Counted from the stretch's first letter, positions 1 to 12,922 are shown. The stretch is DNA of 64,000 bases from Podarcis raffonei (GCF_027172205.1 NC_070603.1:11826001-11890000); one strand, 5' to 3'. The notes: generated by a model from the letters alone, not told the origin. Program-made: numbers and translations.

Positions 1-2224
1 GTATCACTACATTCTGACGGAGATAACTGGCATAGCAAGCAGAGCATGTTTGCTTGTTGTATTTGTGTGTGTTCGCGCGCGGAGATCAGACTCATCATAA
101 GCATGGAAAAGGGTGAACGTGTTCAAGTCTCTGTCGGCAAACACAACCACCTATTGCCCGGTCTTGGCGGGCTAATCGTCGCCTTCATTTCAAAGCTGCC
201 TTCTCCCTTCGATTTTAGCAGCAGCTACTGGGAGGTGTGTTTTGCGGGTGTTTAAAGCCCTTCGTTTGGTGGCCCTACGTGTACCTCTGAGACGGAGTAC
301 ATGCGTTCTCCTTTGTCATTTACATCCAGAGTTCTGGATTTGTTCCTTTGAATATTATTTATTCCTTTATTCCTATGGCTGCTTTGTATGGCCCCTCACT
401 GCCCCCAAAAGTTGCACTACCACGCAAATGCATGCAGAATGTGCAGATATTTTGCCCCCACTCAGTCAGGAATTCTCGAGGGACACAAGGGGTGCCGGCA
501 GCAGGACTTTGCTGATTGTGCAACCTTTAAAGGACAATTCGGTGGAACTCACTCCTCAACTGCAGTAAATGGCAGAGCTCTCGCAGATTTTGATGGTGAG
601 TCTTGGAAGGCGCTAGCTTTCGTTATTAGGACTCCCTTCTACCCCACCCTATTTCATATAATAATACTAATGATTCTTTCTTTCTCAAAACCTCCCACAG
701 CCTCATAATAGATTAATAGTTCTTCATCACAATGAGATGAATTTTCACATGCCCTTTAATTATCATCTCATCTCCAGCGAACACTGGTTTTGGAGAAGGT
801 AAAGGGGGGTATTGGATACAACTACAAAGATGGTTCCCCCCCCCCCGGAAGATTAATGTTGGCTGTGATTCTTAAAAGATCTTCAGATATAGCCCAGGCT
901 CCTTGCATAACAACAATCAACTACCACAAGGCCTTCATCACATCACTTTATTAAAGGGGGAAAGTATTTTTAGCCTGTCTGTTTCAGACCCAGCCAACCA
1001 TAAACAAAGATTCTTAAATGCAAATGCGGTTTTATTTGGGTTCCAGAAAGGCAAATGAGATTTCTAACTTTTGGGCATGCCATAAAAGGAGAGTTTTTAA
1101 AGCCACCTTCACTCTTAATTATGGGAAAGCACTAGCGTTTCCAAATATAGGAAAACGACTCAGTCCAAGTTAAGCGTCGACTTGCTTCTGAGTAAAACTG
1201 GATAGGATCCGGCTGCAAAATTTATCGCTTTCAAGAGGGAGAGATTTAAACACCTGCTTTGAGGCTGCAGTTATAGGCAGACACATTTACTTGGGAATAA
1301 GTAAATAGGGGTAGGATGAGGGAGCACATCTCTCTGAACTCTATAGAACTCCATAGCCCTTAACTCAAGCTAGAATGTGTGCACATTTCCTTTCAAATTA
1401 AGGTTATTGGGAGATACACGTAGACATAACCTCATGTTGTTGTTAGTTTGTTGGTTGGTAAGTGAGTGGTTTTCTTTAATTGATTCATCAACTCTGCTGG
1501 TTAACATAATCTCGCAGAAACAAAGCCTGGCTGTAAGAAATTCTAAGCAAGCTCTTATGGCTCCTGCAAGGAATACAAATGTATCCATCTTTGTATCTTT
1601 CCTATCCTTTTCATCTTTATTATCACTCTTGTTAACAACACCAGCGAGGCTTGATACATATATCTCGTTTAAATGCAGTCAACCATGCAGCCACTGCAGT
1701 TGGTTGCTACAGACATATTAATTAATTTATTCTCTCAACAGTAAAATATTGCTGTGTCTCCTTGCTACCAACCAAGTCATATAAAAATCAGGGTTTATTT
1801 TTTTACCCCCTCTGCAGTTCATTAGGCTTTACCTATAAGTTTCCATTTGAAATGATTTGCTTTAAAACTAATTACTCGTATTCTATTTCATTTCCCAATC
1901 CCGGAGTGTAAGATGGATTCAAAGGTGGCGTGGGTGGCATATGTTGGTAAACATTGCTAATTATTCCCACTCTGTCTTGATTGTGTATTTATGAACCCAC
2001 CCATATAAAAGGCGGAGAAAATACTCAGTAAAAGGTGCGCTGGCATATTGATGATAATGGCACATGTTACTTAAAAGAGTGCAGTGTCGCTAGGGACAGT
2101 GTAAGATGATAATGTATCAGCCGAGATTTTGTTTAGCAGATTTCCACTTTGAGAATTAAATATTGGACTCACTCGCAGCGCATTCCAATACACACCTACT
2201 CAGAAGTGAGCCTCTTTGAGGTTA
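1..2224. other. HOXC11-HOXC12 intergenic DNA, left part
   Basis: No coding exon is recognisable here on either strand. The open frames are short and match no Hox protein; in particular no HOXC11 exon is seen. A degenerate copy of the ~85-bp interspersed repeat described at 35371 lies around 1174-1218. A poly-C run sits at 837-846. A TATA-like string (TATAAAA) occurs at about 2004, but nothing coding follows it. Cluster order predicts that HOXC11 lies to the left of base 1 on the same strand; that is inference. Confidence 0.5.
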
Positions 2225-2339
2225 GGCAACGTGGTGCCCTCCAGCTGTGGTGGACTGCCAAAGCCTATCAGTCCAAGGCAGCATGTCCAATGGTCAGGGA
2301 TGATGGGAGTTGGAGTCCAACATCTGCAGAACACCACAG
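2225..2339. repeat. hAT-like MITE, degenerate copy
   Basis: The left half reads GGCAACGTGGTGCCCTCCAG. The right half carries GGTCAGGGATGATGGGAGTT followed by GGAGTCCAACATCTGCAGAA, which is roughly its inverted complement. I recognise this as a widespread reptile foldback element of the 'gccctccag...actcccatca' type. The arms are diverged and no clean target-site duplication is visible. The same family appears at 58624 and, in fragments, at 54413 and 59505. Confidence 0.6.
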
Positions 2340-2521
2340 TAGACTATTCATGGTGTATATAGGACTGCATTCTCAGGGTGAGGAAGAAGAGAATGAGGAC
2401 CAGAATTGCACACTGGGATGACAACAGAAGGCCCAAGCATAGGCTAGCCCTGCACAATGTCTACAGTGCTCCAGGTGTATTCAGAAAAGACTGTTTTGGG
2501 GCCATGGCTTCTAGGGAATTT

Positions 2522-2766
2522 CAGGGGTAGGCAACCCAGGGGCCAGATGCAGCCCAATCGCCTTCTCAATCTGGCTCGCGGACGGTCCAGGAATCTGTGT
2601 GTTTTTACATGAGTAGAATGTGTCCTTTTATTTAAAACGCATCTATGGGTTATTTGTGGAGCATAGGAATTTGTTCATTTTTTCCCTCCAAAATATAGTC
2701 TGGCCCCCCACATGGTCTGAGGGACGGTGAACAGGCCCATGGCTGAAAAAGGTTGCTGACCTCCTG
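2522..2766. mobile_element. Non-autonomous hAT (Charlie-like) DNA transposon
   Basis: It begins CAGGGGTAGGCAACCCAGGG and ends GGTTGCTGACCTCCTG, imperfect terminal inverted repeats of the CAGGGGT...ACCCCTG kind used by hAT elements. The interior contains the typical 'gggccagatgcagccc' and 'tctggccccccacatgg' segments and no transposase. An 8-bp target duplication is expected for hAT but I could not identify one. It lies between HOXC11 and HOXC12. Confidence 0.7.
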
Positions 2767-5655
2767 GCCCTAATCTCTGAGTAAATGCTGGCACATAGCT
2801 TCAATTGCAATCTCACTTCCAAACAAGTGGGCAGGGCAGACCACTTGCCAGGGGAGCTAGTTGATGGTTACACCTCCTGGGCTGATACACTTCCTTAATC
2901 CCAATGGCAAGGATTTGATCCTCTGTGTTTGCATTTGCTGAAGAGAGGTATGCCCACATCAGTGCTGTTAAGGTATTTATTTACCCCTCCAGGGATATCT
3001 CTTCTGGTGTGGCTGAGGACTAGTATTGAAATAAAATCAGAAATGAGGGGAAAGTAGATGTTGCTTTCATTAAGCAGCATCTAAGAGTCCTCTCTGATGT
3101 GGTTTTAAGCTCTTCTGATGTGTTAGCCCTCTCAAATGGAAAACAATGGGACTTAAAGTGTGTTTAACTCTGACTGGATAGGATCTATCATTATCATGAT
3201 GAAGAATCCAAGAAAAGGTAACCACTTTAAAGTCCTGTTGATTAAAGTAGGGTACTCAGAGTTAAACACCTGATTAACTCAAAGAGCTTTTAATTTTGAG
3301 TAGATCGTGCCCGTTTGTATAACTAACTCTACTACTCCCACATTGCACCTATATGATAGCGTACCTAGGGTGCCATTAATATAGGGTGCTATATTAATAT
3401 TTACATAATGTTATGTAAGTATTCATTTTTAAGCTTCCCGTTTAAAAAGGTTGGAGAGATTAATAATGAGGGCTATAATATTTCCTCCGGAACACGCCTG
3501 GCCCCAATCTTCTGATCGCCCTTTGCTATTCGGTGTCCCGAAAGAAGACGCATTCGTAACAAAGCCTTTCCTTTTTCGAAAATAGACACAGTTTGTACGT
3601 GGCAAATGGCGCCTAGTGTCATACACGAGCGAATGACCCTATATAATGGAATTTCATTTTTTTAATGCCCTTCACGACGAGATTTGTTATGTTATCTTTT
3701 TTGCTTTCTCTTCAGTCTGCGGGGTCTTTCCAAAATACCAGAAGAGCATGGGAATGTTTGCAAAACATTTTTGGCTGCAGCCGTTGACGGGATGAAAGCC
3801 AAGGCAAGGGAAGAGACAGACAGATAGCTTTGCCGCAGATCCTCCGTGAAGTCCAAGACCAAGGCTTGCTGACCCCCAAGCGAGGGACCATTTGTCAAGA
3901 GGGAAGACATCCCGTGCGCCCGGGAAACCGCGAGAAACAGCATTTCAATTGTCTTATATATGCTTCAAAATAGCACCGATTATGAATTCTCAGTAAGTAG
4001 ATATGTGGCAGTCACTACAGAGGCTAAGCTTACCGAAATATAAGATAGATGCAGGGATTAGAGAGAGAGACAGACAGATGGATAAGACGGACAGACAGAA
4101 AGCGGAGGCAGGCCAACCAGTATTCCACATTTGCACATTAGCACGAGACAATGGCGTTTTAATAATTTAAAATAATAAAAAAATTTAATCACTGGCTTGC
4201 ACTTTTTTTTAAAAAAAAATCCACGCTAACATTTCCCTACTTTGGTAACTTGAAGGAAATGTGTCAAATACTTGTTAGCATTGTTATCCGGATCATAAAA
4301 GCTGCCTTCTTACTTGGGAACAAGTTCCATTGGAATAACTATGCATAATGCGACATGCTGCTGCTGTTGATGGTGGTTTAGTAAGAAGGAAAAGGACATC
4401 CTGTTAAACCGATCCTGAATTTTTGGTGGTAGTTGTGGTGGTGATGCGTGTGGAGCTTACCTGATACTGGCGAGCAAGCAAAACACATCGCTGGGATTTT
4501 CTTGGGACTAGCATGCATCGCTTCAGATCTATAATATATAATTACTCTTTGCACCATCTTTCTGCGCTGAACAATGACTATTATGTGCATATGTTCAGCC
4601 CCAGAGGGTAAATTCTCTATTTCCCCCCCGATAACACATAAAACACTTGCTCACAACCCTTTCGGTATAGAGAACACCTATAGTAAAATAATACTAATAA
4701 TGATAAAGATAAAGCATTACTTGCTTTTGGATCAAGCCTATGCGCTTTTGCATATTTCCCATAATTTTGGAATAATTTGCAGTGTTGAAATACAACTTAA
4801 CTGGGTGTGTGCCTGTTGTTGGGGTCCCCCCCCCCTTATTCTCTTGAAGGCAGAATTATTCCTTGCAATTCAGGAGATGGGGTTATACTTTCCGCTTCTT
4901 AATGAATTCATTTTAAAGCCATAGCTATGAAATACACCCCCATATAAAAAAAGCAGCAGCAGAAACAGCAAGCAAGCTGAGGAACAATACGCACTTTTAC
5001 TGCGAGCAACAATTTGTCCTAGCCACTCACTGGTAATAAATAAGTTTTATCTATTTGGGTGAGTGTTAAAGCGTCTTTGGAACCAAGCATTCCCTCTTCA
5101 AGGTGAACCGATCCACAATTTTCTACACAATTTATGCCTCTATATACAATCCAGGCTTGTTGGAGATGATCCAGAACCCTATTCACTTCTGTGGAGCCCT
5201 TAACAGTCCTCATATGACAACCAACGTTCCGTGCACACCTCCAGTAAAAGAGGCAGAAATGATATTTGTGTGGGTACTTCTTTCGAAGAAATGAGAGTGA
5301 AAAAAGAAAAGAGAAACCTTGCGAGTGAAATCTATATCCTTTTGAAGCCAAGGGCAAGTCTCCAATTGATTTTAATGGCGGTGAATGACAGCTCTTGAAA
5401 GCACGGTGGGGAGTGATTCAGTGAGATGGGCACCCCTAAACAGATGCACTTGAAAGAAAGTCCTACAGAGATACACCAAGGTCCTCTGCGTCCTTACACA
5501 GAAGTAAGCCCCACTTAGTTGAATGCAGGTTACTCCCTAGTAAAGGGTGCATAGAGACGGTATTACTACTGCTGCTGCTCGCTCTTTTGAGTGTTCTGAG
5601 CACTTCAATCGCTACAACAACCTTGTACGGTAGGCCAGTGTTATTAAAGGTGAGC
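2767..5655. other. HOXC12 3' flank, mostly single-copy DNA
   Basis: No gene is seen. The stretch 3429-3960 is free of recognisable repeats and of higher complexity than its surroundings, so it is a reasonable place to look for conserved non-coding sequence. A/T runs sit near 4170-4220, a poly-C run near 4829, and a degenerate ~85-bp interspersed repeat near 5500-5555 ('cagaagtaagccccac'). Confidence 0.4.
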
Positions 5656-5667
5656 AAGGTGAGGTTG

Positions 5668-5980
5668 GGACACGGGTGGCGCTGTGGGTTAAAAGCCTCA
5701 GTGCCTAGGACTTGCCGATCGAAAGGTCGGTGGTTCGAATCCCCGCCGTGGGTTGCTGCCAACCTTCGGGTGCAAGTAGATAAATAGGGACCGCTTACTA
5801 GCGGGAAGGTAAACGGCGTTCCGTGTGCTGCGCTGGTTCGCCAGATGCAGCTTGTCACGCTGGCCACGTGACCCGGAAGTGTCTCCGGACAGCGCTGGCT
5901 CCCGGCCTCTAGAGTGAGATGAGCGCACAACCCTAGAGTCTGGCAAGACTGGCCCGTACGGGCAGGAGTACCTTTACCTT
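5668..5980 (+). mobile_element. Sauria SINE, full length, short subfamily
   Basis: This tRNA-derived SINE starts GGACACGGGTGGCGCTGTGG. Its A-box region is near 5678 and its B box GGTTCGAATCC is at 5732-5742. It continues through the family-specific 'gcaagtagataaatag', 'gggaaggtaaacggcgtt' and 'tggttcgccag' segments to a 'tacctttacctt' end. A 12-bp direct repeat, AAGGTGAGGTTG, flanks it exactly (5656-5667 and 5981-5992), which fixes the ends and shows LINE-mediated insertion. It is about 40 bp shorter than the copy at 47613 and differs in the middle, so the two belong to different subfamilies. Sauria SINEs are known from lizards and snakes. Confidence 0.93.
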
Positions 5981-8147
5981 AAGGTGAGGTTGCCATGTTA
6001 ACAGCTTGCCTAGCGCCTGCTAGGCTGTAACGCTACACAAATTTACCTGCGAGTTAATTCCATTGAACTTAATGGGGCTTACTTCTGGGTAGGCATGTAG
6101 AGAATTGAACTCTTAAGGGCCGCAGCGAGGTTTGTACCAGGGACTAGCCCTCAGCGAAACTTGCTTCCAGATAAGCACCTTAGGCTCGAATTATTACCTA
6201 TCTATACCTCGAGGCATCCATAGCCGCCATTATTAGCATTTAAATGAATTTGGGCCGGATTCTTAAGGGGAACAGTGTGTATATTAGAGGAATCGGTGAA
6301 TGTTTAAAGGATCAGAGTCCCGTTGTCTTGCAACTTCCCATAGATCTCAATTACTCTTGATGTATCATAGAAATAGTTTCCCTTGAAATGGATATTACAT
6401 CCTAAAAGCTTCTGGGCTCATATCCAGCCCAGGTACTGAACTATATCGAGTTCCAAATGTAGAATGTTCACCTACAAAGGCACTATAGCCCTATGAACAA
6501 AGAAGCAACGTTTTATATCATTCGTGTCATTAAATTTTAACTCATAGCCCGCTCTTATAATTTCTTCCTGGACTTTATGAAGGATTTCCTATTAATTTCG
6601 CGCGCGCAAACACACACACAAACACACATGCACACCCGCAGCTCCACCCAGTATTTTAAATGCGTGCGATGGGGTCAGAGCTGAATTCAATCGGATGCTG
6701 TTGCCGACAAATAAGAGGAGGCTGACCAAACCTGGTATGTTCACCTTTTAAATAACATTATGCACACACAATATACAAATCAATGCATCCCCCATGATCC
6801 GTCTCTGCTACCGATACGTGTGCGAGTGTCGTTTGTGCACACCACAAGCCAAGCAAGCCTCTCTGGCGCGTCAATATTGTGTATGTTCAGAAGGGGGCGT
6901 CGCGGGTTGGGGGGAGGAGAGAGGAGTTCGCAGACTACATCACCGATCTCTAACAATTGCCTTCGCGCAATCTCTTTCTTTCCTTAATGCACCTATACCA
7001 TAAGAACACAGGACCTCTTTGCAAGGAAGTGCCTTCTTCTAATAACAGGACTAAAGAAAGCGGAGAGAATAGACTGGCATAAGCTCACACCTATCCTATT
7101 CGCACTTACTAAGAGTCGAAGGCGCAAAGGATTCTACACGGGGATGAGCAGTTCTTGATCCGCTTTTTGGAGATGGTCTCTCCCTCCTCCCCTTCACAAT
7201 CCACTTATTGATCTTTTAAAAGGTTTTTGGCGTGCGCGCGCCTGCCGGTGTGTGTATTAATGCATTGCTTCAGCCGCCACTAAACTTTATGGTTGAACCG
7301 AAGACCCGAAAGGTGGATAAAGCCATTACATGTAAATCTTCCTTTCCAGAGGAAGATTCCATCTCTCTCTCGCTCTCTCCATACATACGTACATACAGAC
7401 ATACACCCCCATCCCCTACCACTCATACAACCTACACAATTCATGAAATTTAAATTGACTCTGTGGAATCGCTGCTATAAAGGCACCTGGCTGGATATTC
7501 AGAAGAGAGAATAAAACACGAAGCCAACGGGAGGAATTAAATATGGGCTTACTGAAGAAGATCGAATCCAAGGCTCCTGAGGGTTTTTGTGTTTTGTTTT
7601 GGAGGTGGGGTATTTGTTTTGTTTTTGTTTATATTACAAGAGTTGCAGGTTTAAATTAAAGTGTCTCTTAATTTTTTTTAAAAAAACATCCATGTCATTT
7701 TAAATAAATAAATATCTTCCCCCTTTAATCTAGGGGAACTTTGTCTTGGCCTCAGTTGCTCCTGAAAGGGGACAAAAAGAAATATACTGGTGACATTTCT
7801 CTTTCCCAGAGAACAAAATATCAGTAATGATTCCGTTTATAAGCAAGGCCATCAGGAGACCCCCCAAAAAAAACCCTTATATTCGCATTAAACGTTAACA
7901 TCCCAGATTCATTTACTCTCTTATTTTCTTGGATTTTTTTTTAATTATAGGTATCATTGTGCTCCGAGGCATCCCTTACTTTACAACCTATTTTATATAT
8001 CCACTTAATTATTTTTTTAAGGGAAACATGATCTATATACCTCCAAATGTTTCATTGGCTTATTTCTGTGTGCGCGTTACTCTTTTACTAAGCTTGCTCG
8101 GTCCTCCAACAGTCGATAGTAAATCACCAACCAGAGGTTTGAAACAT

Positions 8148-8157
8148 TTTATTTATT
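8148..8157 (-). promoter_or_regulatory. Candidate poly(A) signal, minus strand
   Basis: The minus strand reads AATAAATAAA here, two overlapping canonical poly(A) signals, followed by a GT-rich stretch (CTCTGGTTGGTG). If used by HOXC12 the 3' UTR would be about 4 kb. It could instead end an unannotated non-coding transcript, or arise by chance in A/T-rich DNA. Confidence 0.2.
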
Positions 8158-9659
8158 ATCAGAAATCACATAATAATACATTCAATTTATTATTATTATT
8201 ATCATTATTATCATCATCATTATTATTGTGAAACAACTTTTTACATGACTATATAAAGCCGGGGAAACGTGCTATGGACAGACATTTGCATAGGCCCTAC
8301 ATATAATAGCTTGAGGTAAGAAACATTACATATGGACTATATTGCCAACGATGCATATTTAACAACAGCAGGAAACTAGACTAGAGAATAACAAGCGAAG
8401 GACCGAGTCACAGACACCGGGAACTAACACAAGACGAACAGAATTCACACGGAATAATAATACTGTACTTCAATGCAATCTGAACGAGAATATTGCATAT
8501 ATTTCAACTTCTTCATTTTCAAATTTTAAATTATCACTCCCCCTCCCTTTAAAAAAATCGTTGAAGTGGCAACTGAGAATCGCCTGTTATGTGCAGTTAC
8601 ACACCAAGGAGACCATTCTCAGGACTCAAGATTCTTGCTGGTGGGTTGTGTATTGTATTTCTAAGCGTAAAACTCCTTCGCTGTAGATAGAAAGCGGTCT
8701 CGGCGCGTGAAATATTAACATCAAGACAGTCTCTGGGTCTCTTTCTCTCTGTCTGTCGCCTGCCACAATTTAAACCGAACGCTGCGTTATAACATTGCCC
8801 CGTAAACGCTCAAAACCCTGGTAAGTCAGCCGCCAACCCCTTCCAAAACGCAACCTTTTGCCAGCGAGTAACATGTCACAGCTTTTCAAGAGGAAGCGAT
8901 GGTAGCAAACCAAGTACAATACTGATATGTCTGATTCCTCGAACATGTTCCTCCTTTACCGCACAGACACAAGTCTTCCCTTCTAGATTTATGCAACACA
9001 CCCCATGACATTTCAGTTGGCTGAAAGTCGTTATTTTGACCGAAAATGCTGCTTCTTTCTTATTAATATTATTGAGAAAACTGGGACAAAATGGATGATG
9101 ACAGCGCTACCGGCTTAAGCGGTTTCATCGGACTGCTCTGTTCAAAGGAGGCAAAGCGCAGGCTGGAAACAACGGGAATGGCGTTAGACTGAAGCCTACA
9201 GTTTTCAGTTCTTCTTTACCTTTTTGGAGAAATAGGTAGGCGTCCTCCACATTTAGCCGCCTAACAACACAGACACCCACATGTGCTCTGTTCAGTGCAC
9301 ATAACTGGGAAAAAAAATATATGGATGTCTCTCACACACGCGCCCCCCCCCAATCTATTGCACATAATTGTGACTGGGTACCTATTAGATTCAAAGCCAC
9401 TCACAGGCAGAGGATACCTCTTCTTTTACAAAGGTTAGAGTTTGTAAAGGGGAGGGGTGATACTGGGATGGAGGACCTCTCAAATCTCTGGATATTGCTG
9501 GATATTGGGAGGGGGAAAGCGGAATAAAGACAAGGAACTATGGCACAGCCATGGGAAGCAGACCTAAATATAAGGCTTGCAAGGGCGGAGAATGAGCGGG
9601 GCGGGAGACACACAGAGGCATTTTAAGGACTAGACGGCATCCTTGCAGCTCGTAAAGGC

Positions 9660-9850
9660 AAAGCATTCCTGCCACCGGCCATGACCATGAACGCCGGGAC
9701 GGGGAGCCACGTGGTGACAATTGAGTCTGGCCCAGGAAAACGTTGCCTTTGTCATAAAATTAATCCCCTCCGATATAAAAACGAATGAAGCAAAGCCTGT
9801 CGTAGCAAAACTCGCCGCTTAGACCGTCTTGACCCCCCTCACCCTACTTT
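9660..9850. promoter_or_regulatory. Candidate non-coding regulatory block
   Basis: This repeat-free block contains GCCACGTGG (an E-box near 9709), GTCATAAA at 9751-9758 (TTTATGAC on the minus strand, the site type bound by posterior HOX and CDX proteins) and TAATCCCC at 9761-9768 (a TAATCC homeodomain site). The motifs are visible; regulatory function is inference, and single short motifs are weak evidence. Confidence 0.25.
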
Positions 9851-12261
9851 GCTGTTGTGGCTCATTTGTCTCTTCGTCCAGTTCCCGGCCGCTCCCCCCC
9901 CCCGCCGCCCCGCGACATTTTTTTTTTAAAGTATGCAATTAGGAAACCAGCAGAACAGAACGAGAATAGGTTCCTGGACCCCGATGGAATAAGTACCAGG
10001 AATATCAAGGGAACTTATTCCCAAGTCTGAGAGGGAGAGAGATTCCTGTCGGGTTACTTCCACGGTTGCAGCAACCCTTGTCTCCCGCCTCCCCGCGCGC
10101 CTTCCTCCCCGCATTGAGTGGGAATTTAAGGAATGGGAGTTTAAGCAGTGCCCAAGCCTGGCAGAGCTATTAGGAAATCTAATGGATGTCTGAGGCAGGA
10201 GCTGACCTGCAAGGCAACCCGCTCTGCGCTTCCCCTTGCCTGCTCTGGGACTGTTCTACACCGGGGAAAGTACAAAGGGGAACCGGCGGTGGGGGTGGGA
10301 GTTAGACGGATGAATGAATGCGTTGGGCAGAAATTACCGTATATCCCCCAAAGCAGAATGCGTGTGTTTGTGTGGCTGTAGTGGGGGGGGGGAATAAGGC
10401 GACACACCCCATAAATGTTCACAGTCATCAGCTGCTGCCTATGAAAAATCAGGAATGAAAATAAGTGTGTGTGTATGTGTGTGAGAGAGAGAACACACAC
10501 ACAGGCACACACACACACACACGGGAGAGACAGATAGAATTCTTGATTCTTAAGGGAGAACTGCCGTGATTAAAAATAAAAATCTAACTAAATATGAGGA
10601 AGATTAAAAGAGGGGAGGGGTGGTGGAGGTAGAGGAGAAACATCTCATTCATTTCGAAAATAGCCACCATTAAAGAAAACGTTTTTAATGCCAGAAGAGA
10701 ACTCTCTATCTTAGAAGGAGGGAAGCTATTAATAGCTTAATTAGCTCCAAGGGGCTGCCACTATAGTTAATGTATAAAAGGGGGCATCCCCCCACCGCCC
10801 CTCGCCACCATCTTGATCATCAATAAACACAGTAGCATAATAAGCGGGACGAGGTCTCCTTCAGTGGAGCTATTATCAAAACACAATTTGAAATTATTGT
10901 TAGCGTTCTGTTCCGCTTATGGGTGGTGGACAGAGGAGACCCATGCAGGCGGCGCGGCTGGACTAGGAACGCGAGAGGTACCGCGCAATTCTACACAGGT
11001 CTACTCTGAAGTAAGCCCCTCTGCTAAACCCCAGCATGCCAAGGAGTATAGGGTTGCAGCTGTAGCCTCTGAAAAGGTTGCATTTTTATAATATCCTAAC
11101 AAGACAAATCATTCCTCACTTTATGGGGTATTGGATTAACTCGAGGTGGGTTTCTCCCCTCCCCCGCTTTTTTGGTGTTTTGCAGCCCAATCATAGGCGT
11201 TGTTTACTTGAAAGTATTCCCACTAGGTACATTGGGTCTAGGTACAGTGGGCATCCTCAGAAGCGCGCGCGTGGGCACCGCCTGCCATTGGAAAAGCCTT
11301 GGGAGTAGATGTCTACAAAATTCCATCCTCAGCTCGACTTTCCCCCAGAAGAGCATCCGAGTAAAGCACCCATATATTTCCCACCCGCCAAGCACGGGGG
11401 ACAGCTAGCTGAACCTCGAAGTTCCACATATTGGACACCCCTATTATTATCGAGATCGATACGCTGCAAACCTCTATCTAGGTACTGAACTTTTTTCCGC
11501 CCAGTGTGCCCTGAAAATAAACCCTGGCAAACATAAAACACTGGCTCGCCTCGCCATTCTCCATCAGAATGGTTACGGTTGATTTAAGGTGAATGCCACA
11601 TCCACTTAAGCTTTTACTCCAGAGAATGAAAAATCCCAACACACTAAACCGAGATATATATAGGACAGTGACTTTGCTTCCTGGAATGCTCTCTTGCTGA
11701 GGACCGGGTTACCCACCAAACAAAGCCAAGGCCAAGGCAATGGAGACCCTCCCTCACTCTGCCCCACACAAAACAGGGAACCCTGTTGCTTAGAGGGGAA
11801 ACCCTACCTGTGAATGCTCGCACACGCGTAACAAGAGCGAGAGTGTCGGGCTCAAGACGCACATTCAGAACATACTCAACGACACTGACTGACAAATCTT
11901 GGTGAACCATACATTAGAAAAGCCACGCTGATTGATGAAGGGGGGGGTTTTCCTTTCTGCGTATTCACATTTGGTTCTTCCCTAACAGGTCCAGAAGTGG
12001 AAGAGAAGCATCCCACCCTCTCATACTCTCTCAATCACACACTTATAACGTAGACACGCCTGCTGTTGGCTGGCTTTCTTTATCTTTTTTAAGGATACTG
12101 ACTTTCGTTGGTTTGTTTTGTCTTAAAGGAAAATAATAATAATAATCTAAACTGGCTATTCAAACCAGATCAGGTAAGAGTCCCGATACCACCAGTTGTG
12201 ATGAAGAAGGCCGGAGAGTCTCTGTGGGGTCTTTTTACCCGATAGCCGACTTGTCTGAACT

Positions 12262-12500
12262 TTAAAAGAAGGAAAGGGCTTGCTCTCTCAGGAGGAGTCT
12301 TTTCTTTTTCATACGCCGGTTCTGGAACCAGATCTTCACCTGCTGGTCACTCAGGTTTAACCGATCTGAAAGCTCCCTCCTTCTTTGGCGAGTAATGAAT
12401 TCATTGACCATAAACTCCCCTTCCAGCTCCGCTAGCTGTAGTTTAGAATAGGGTTTTCGCTTTTTCCGGGACCTTGTGTGCATCGGGTACCAGGGAGCAC
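12262..12500 (-). CDS. HOXC12: HOXC12 exon 2 (homeobox exon)
   Basis: This exon follows a CTTAG acceptor (AG at 12502-12501) and runs to a TAA stop at 12264-12262. It completes a 267-residue protein; human HOXC12 has 282 residues. It encodes [11 protein letters not shown] followed by the homeodomain at about residues 199-258 (starting [11 protein letters not shown]) and the tail [11 protein letters not shown]. Helix 3 carries the DNA-recognition motif KIWFQNRRM, with Trp at residue 246 and the invariant Asn three residues later. The Trp at residue 192, just before the homeodomain, is the vestigial PBX-contact position of posterior Hox proteins. Known role: a nuclear transcription factor of the AbdB class for posterior axial and appendage patterning and hair/skin-appendage programmes. 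Compared with human, only scattered conservative changes appear (for example Met for Leu in EGEFMVNEF). No break is seen. Confidence 0.97.
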
Positions 12501-12870
12501 CTAAGAACAGCGTGATGGAAAGGAGATTTAAACACATGGAGGGGAAGAGAGAAAGAGAAAGAAAGAAACGAAAAGAAAGAGGGGAGCGGGTAACGCTTTA
12601 AAAAAGGGAATGCTTCCCCCCTCCCCTTTTGACCCACACACGGCTCGTTATTTAATAATAAGAGATACACGTTTCTAATGCGCAATCCAGTAAAGATGCT
12701 TTAACTTCGAGAGAAAGGAGGATGGGTGGGAAGAAGACCTTTACATCTGCGTTTTAAATTCCAAGCTCCTGGGCTCCTGTGTCACCACGCATACCAAATA
12801 AGTCATACATTGCAGGTTTTCGGAACTATTAGGATTTAAGGAGAGATCGGAGATAAAAGCTGGTTAGGGT

Positions 12871-12922
<52 letters not shown>

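Larger units (their letters stand above)
5993..12261. other. HOXC12 3' flank with candidate regulatory DNA
   Basis: No coding sequence is recognisable. Degenerate copies of the ~85-bp repeat occur at 6050-6115 and 10985-11062. Simple repeats include CA-rich 6603-6634, an ATT/ATC run around 8188-8227, and TG/AG/CA tracts at 10466-10522. The block 9660-9850 is repeat-free and contains a HOX9-13/CDX-type site read on the minus strand. The 3' untranslated region of HOXC12 must begin at 12261; I found no canonical poly(A) signal close to the stop codon. Confidence 0.4.

Noticed and set aside
1-2148. HOXC11 exon at the left edge
   Set aside because: No frame contains the RTRKKRCPYSK homeodomain start or the MFNSVNLGNFC N-terminus of HOXC11. 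It should lie further left.
5668-5760. tRNA gene suggested by A and B boxes
   Set aside because: The boxes belong to the tRNA-like head of a Sauria SINE with target duplications. The same reasoning applies at 47890, 48210, 51157 and 51593.
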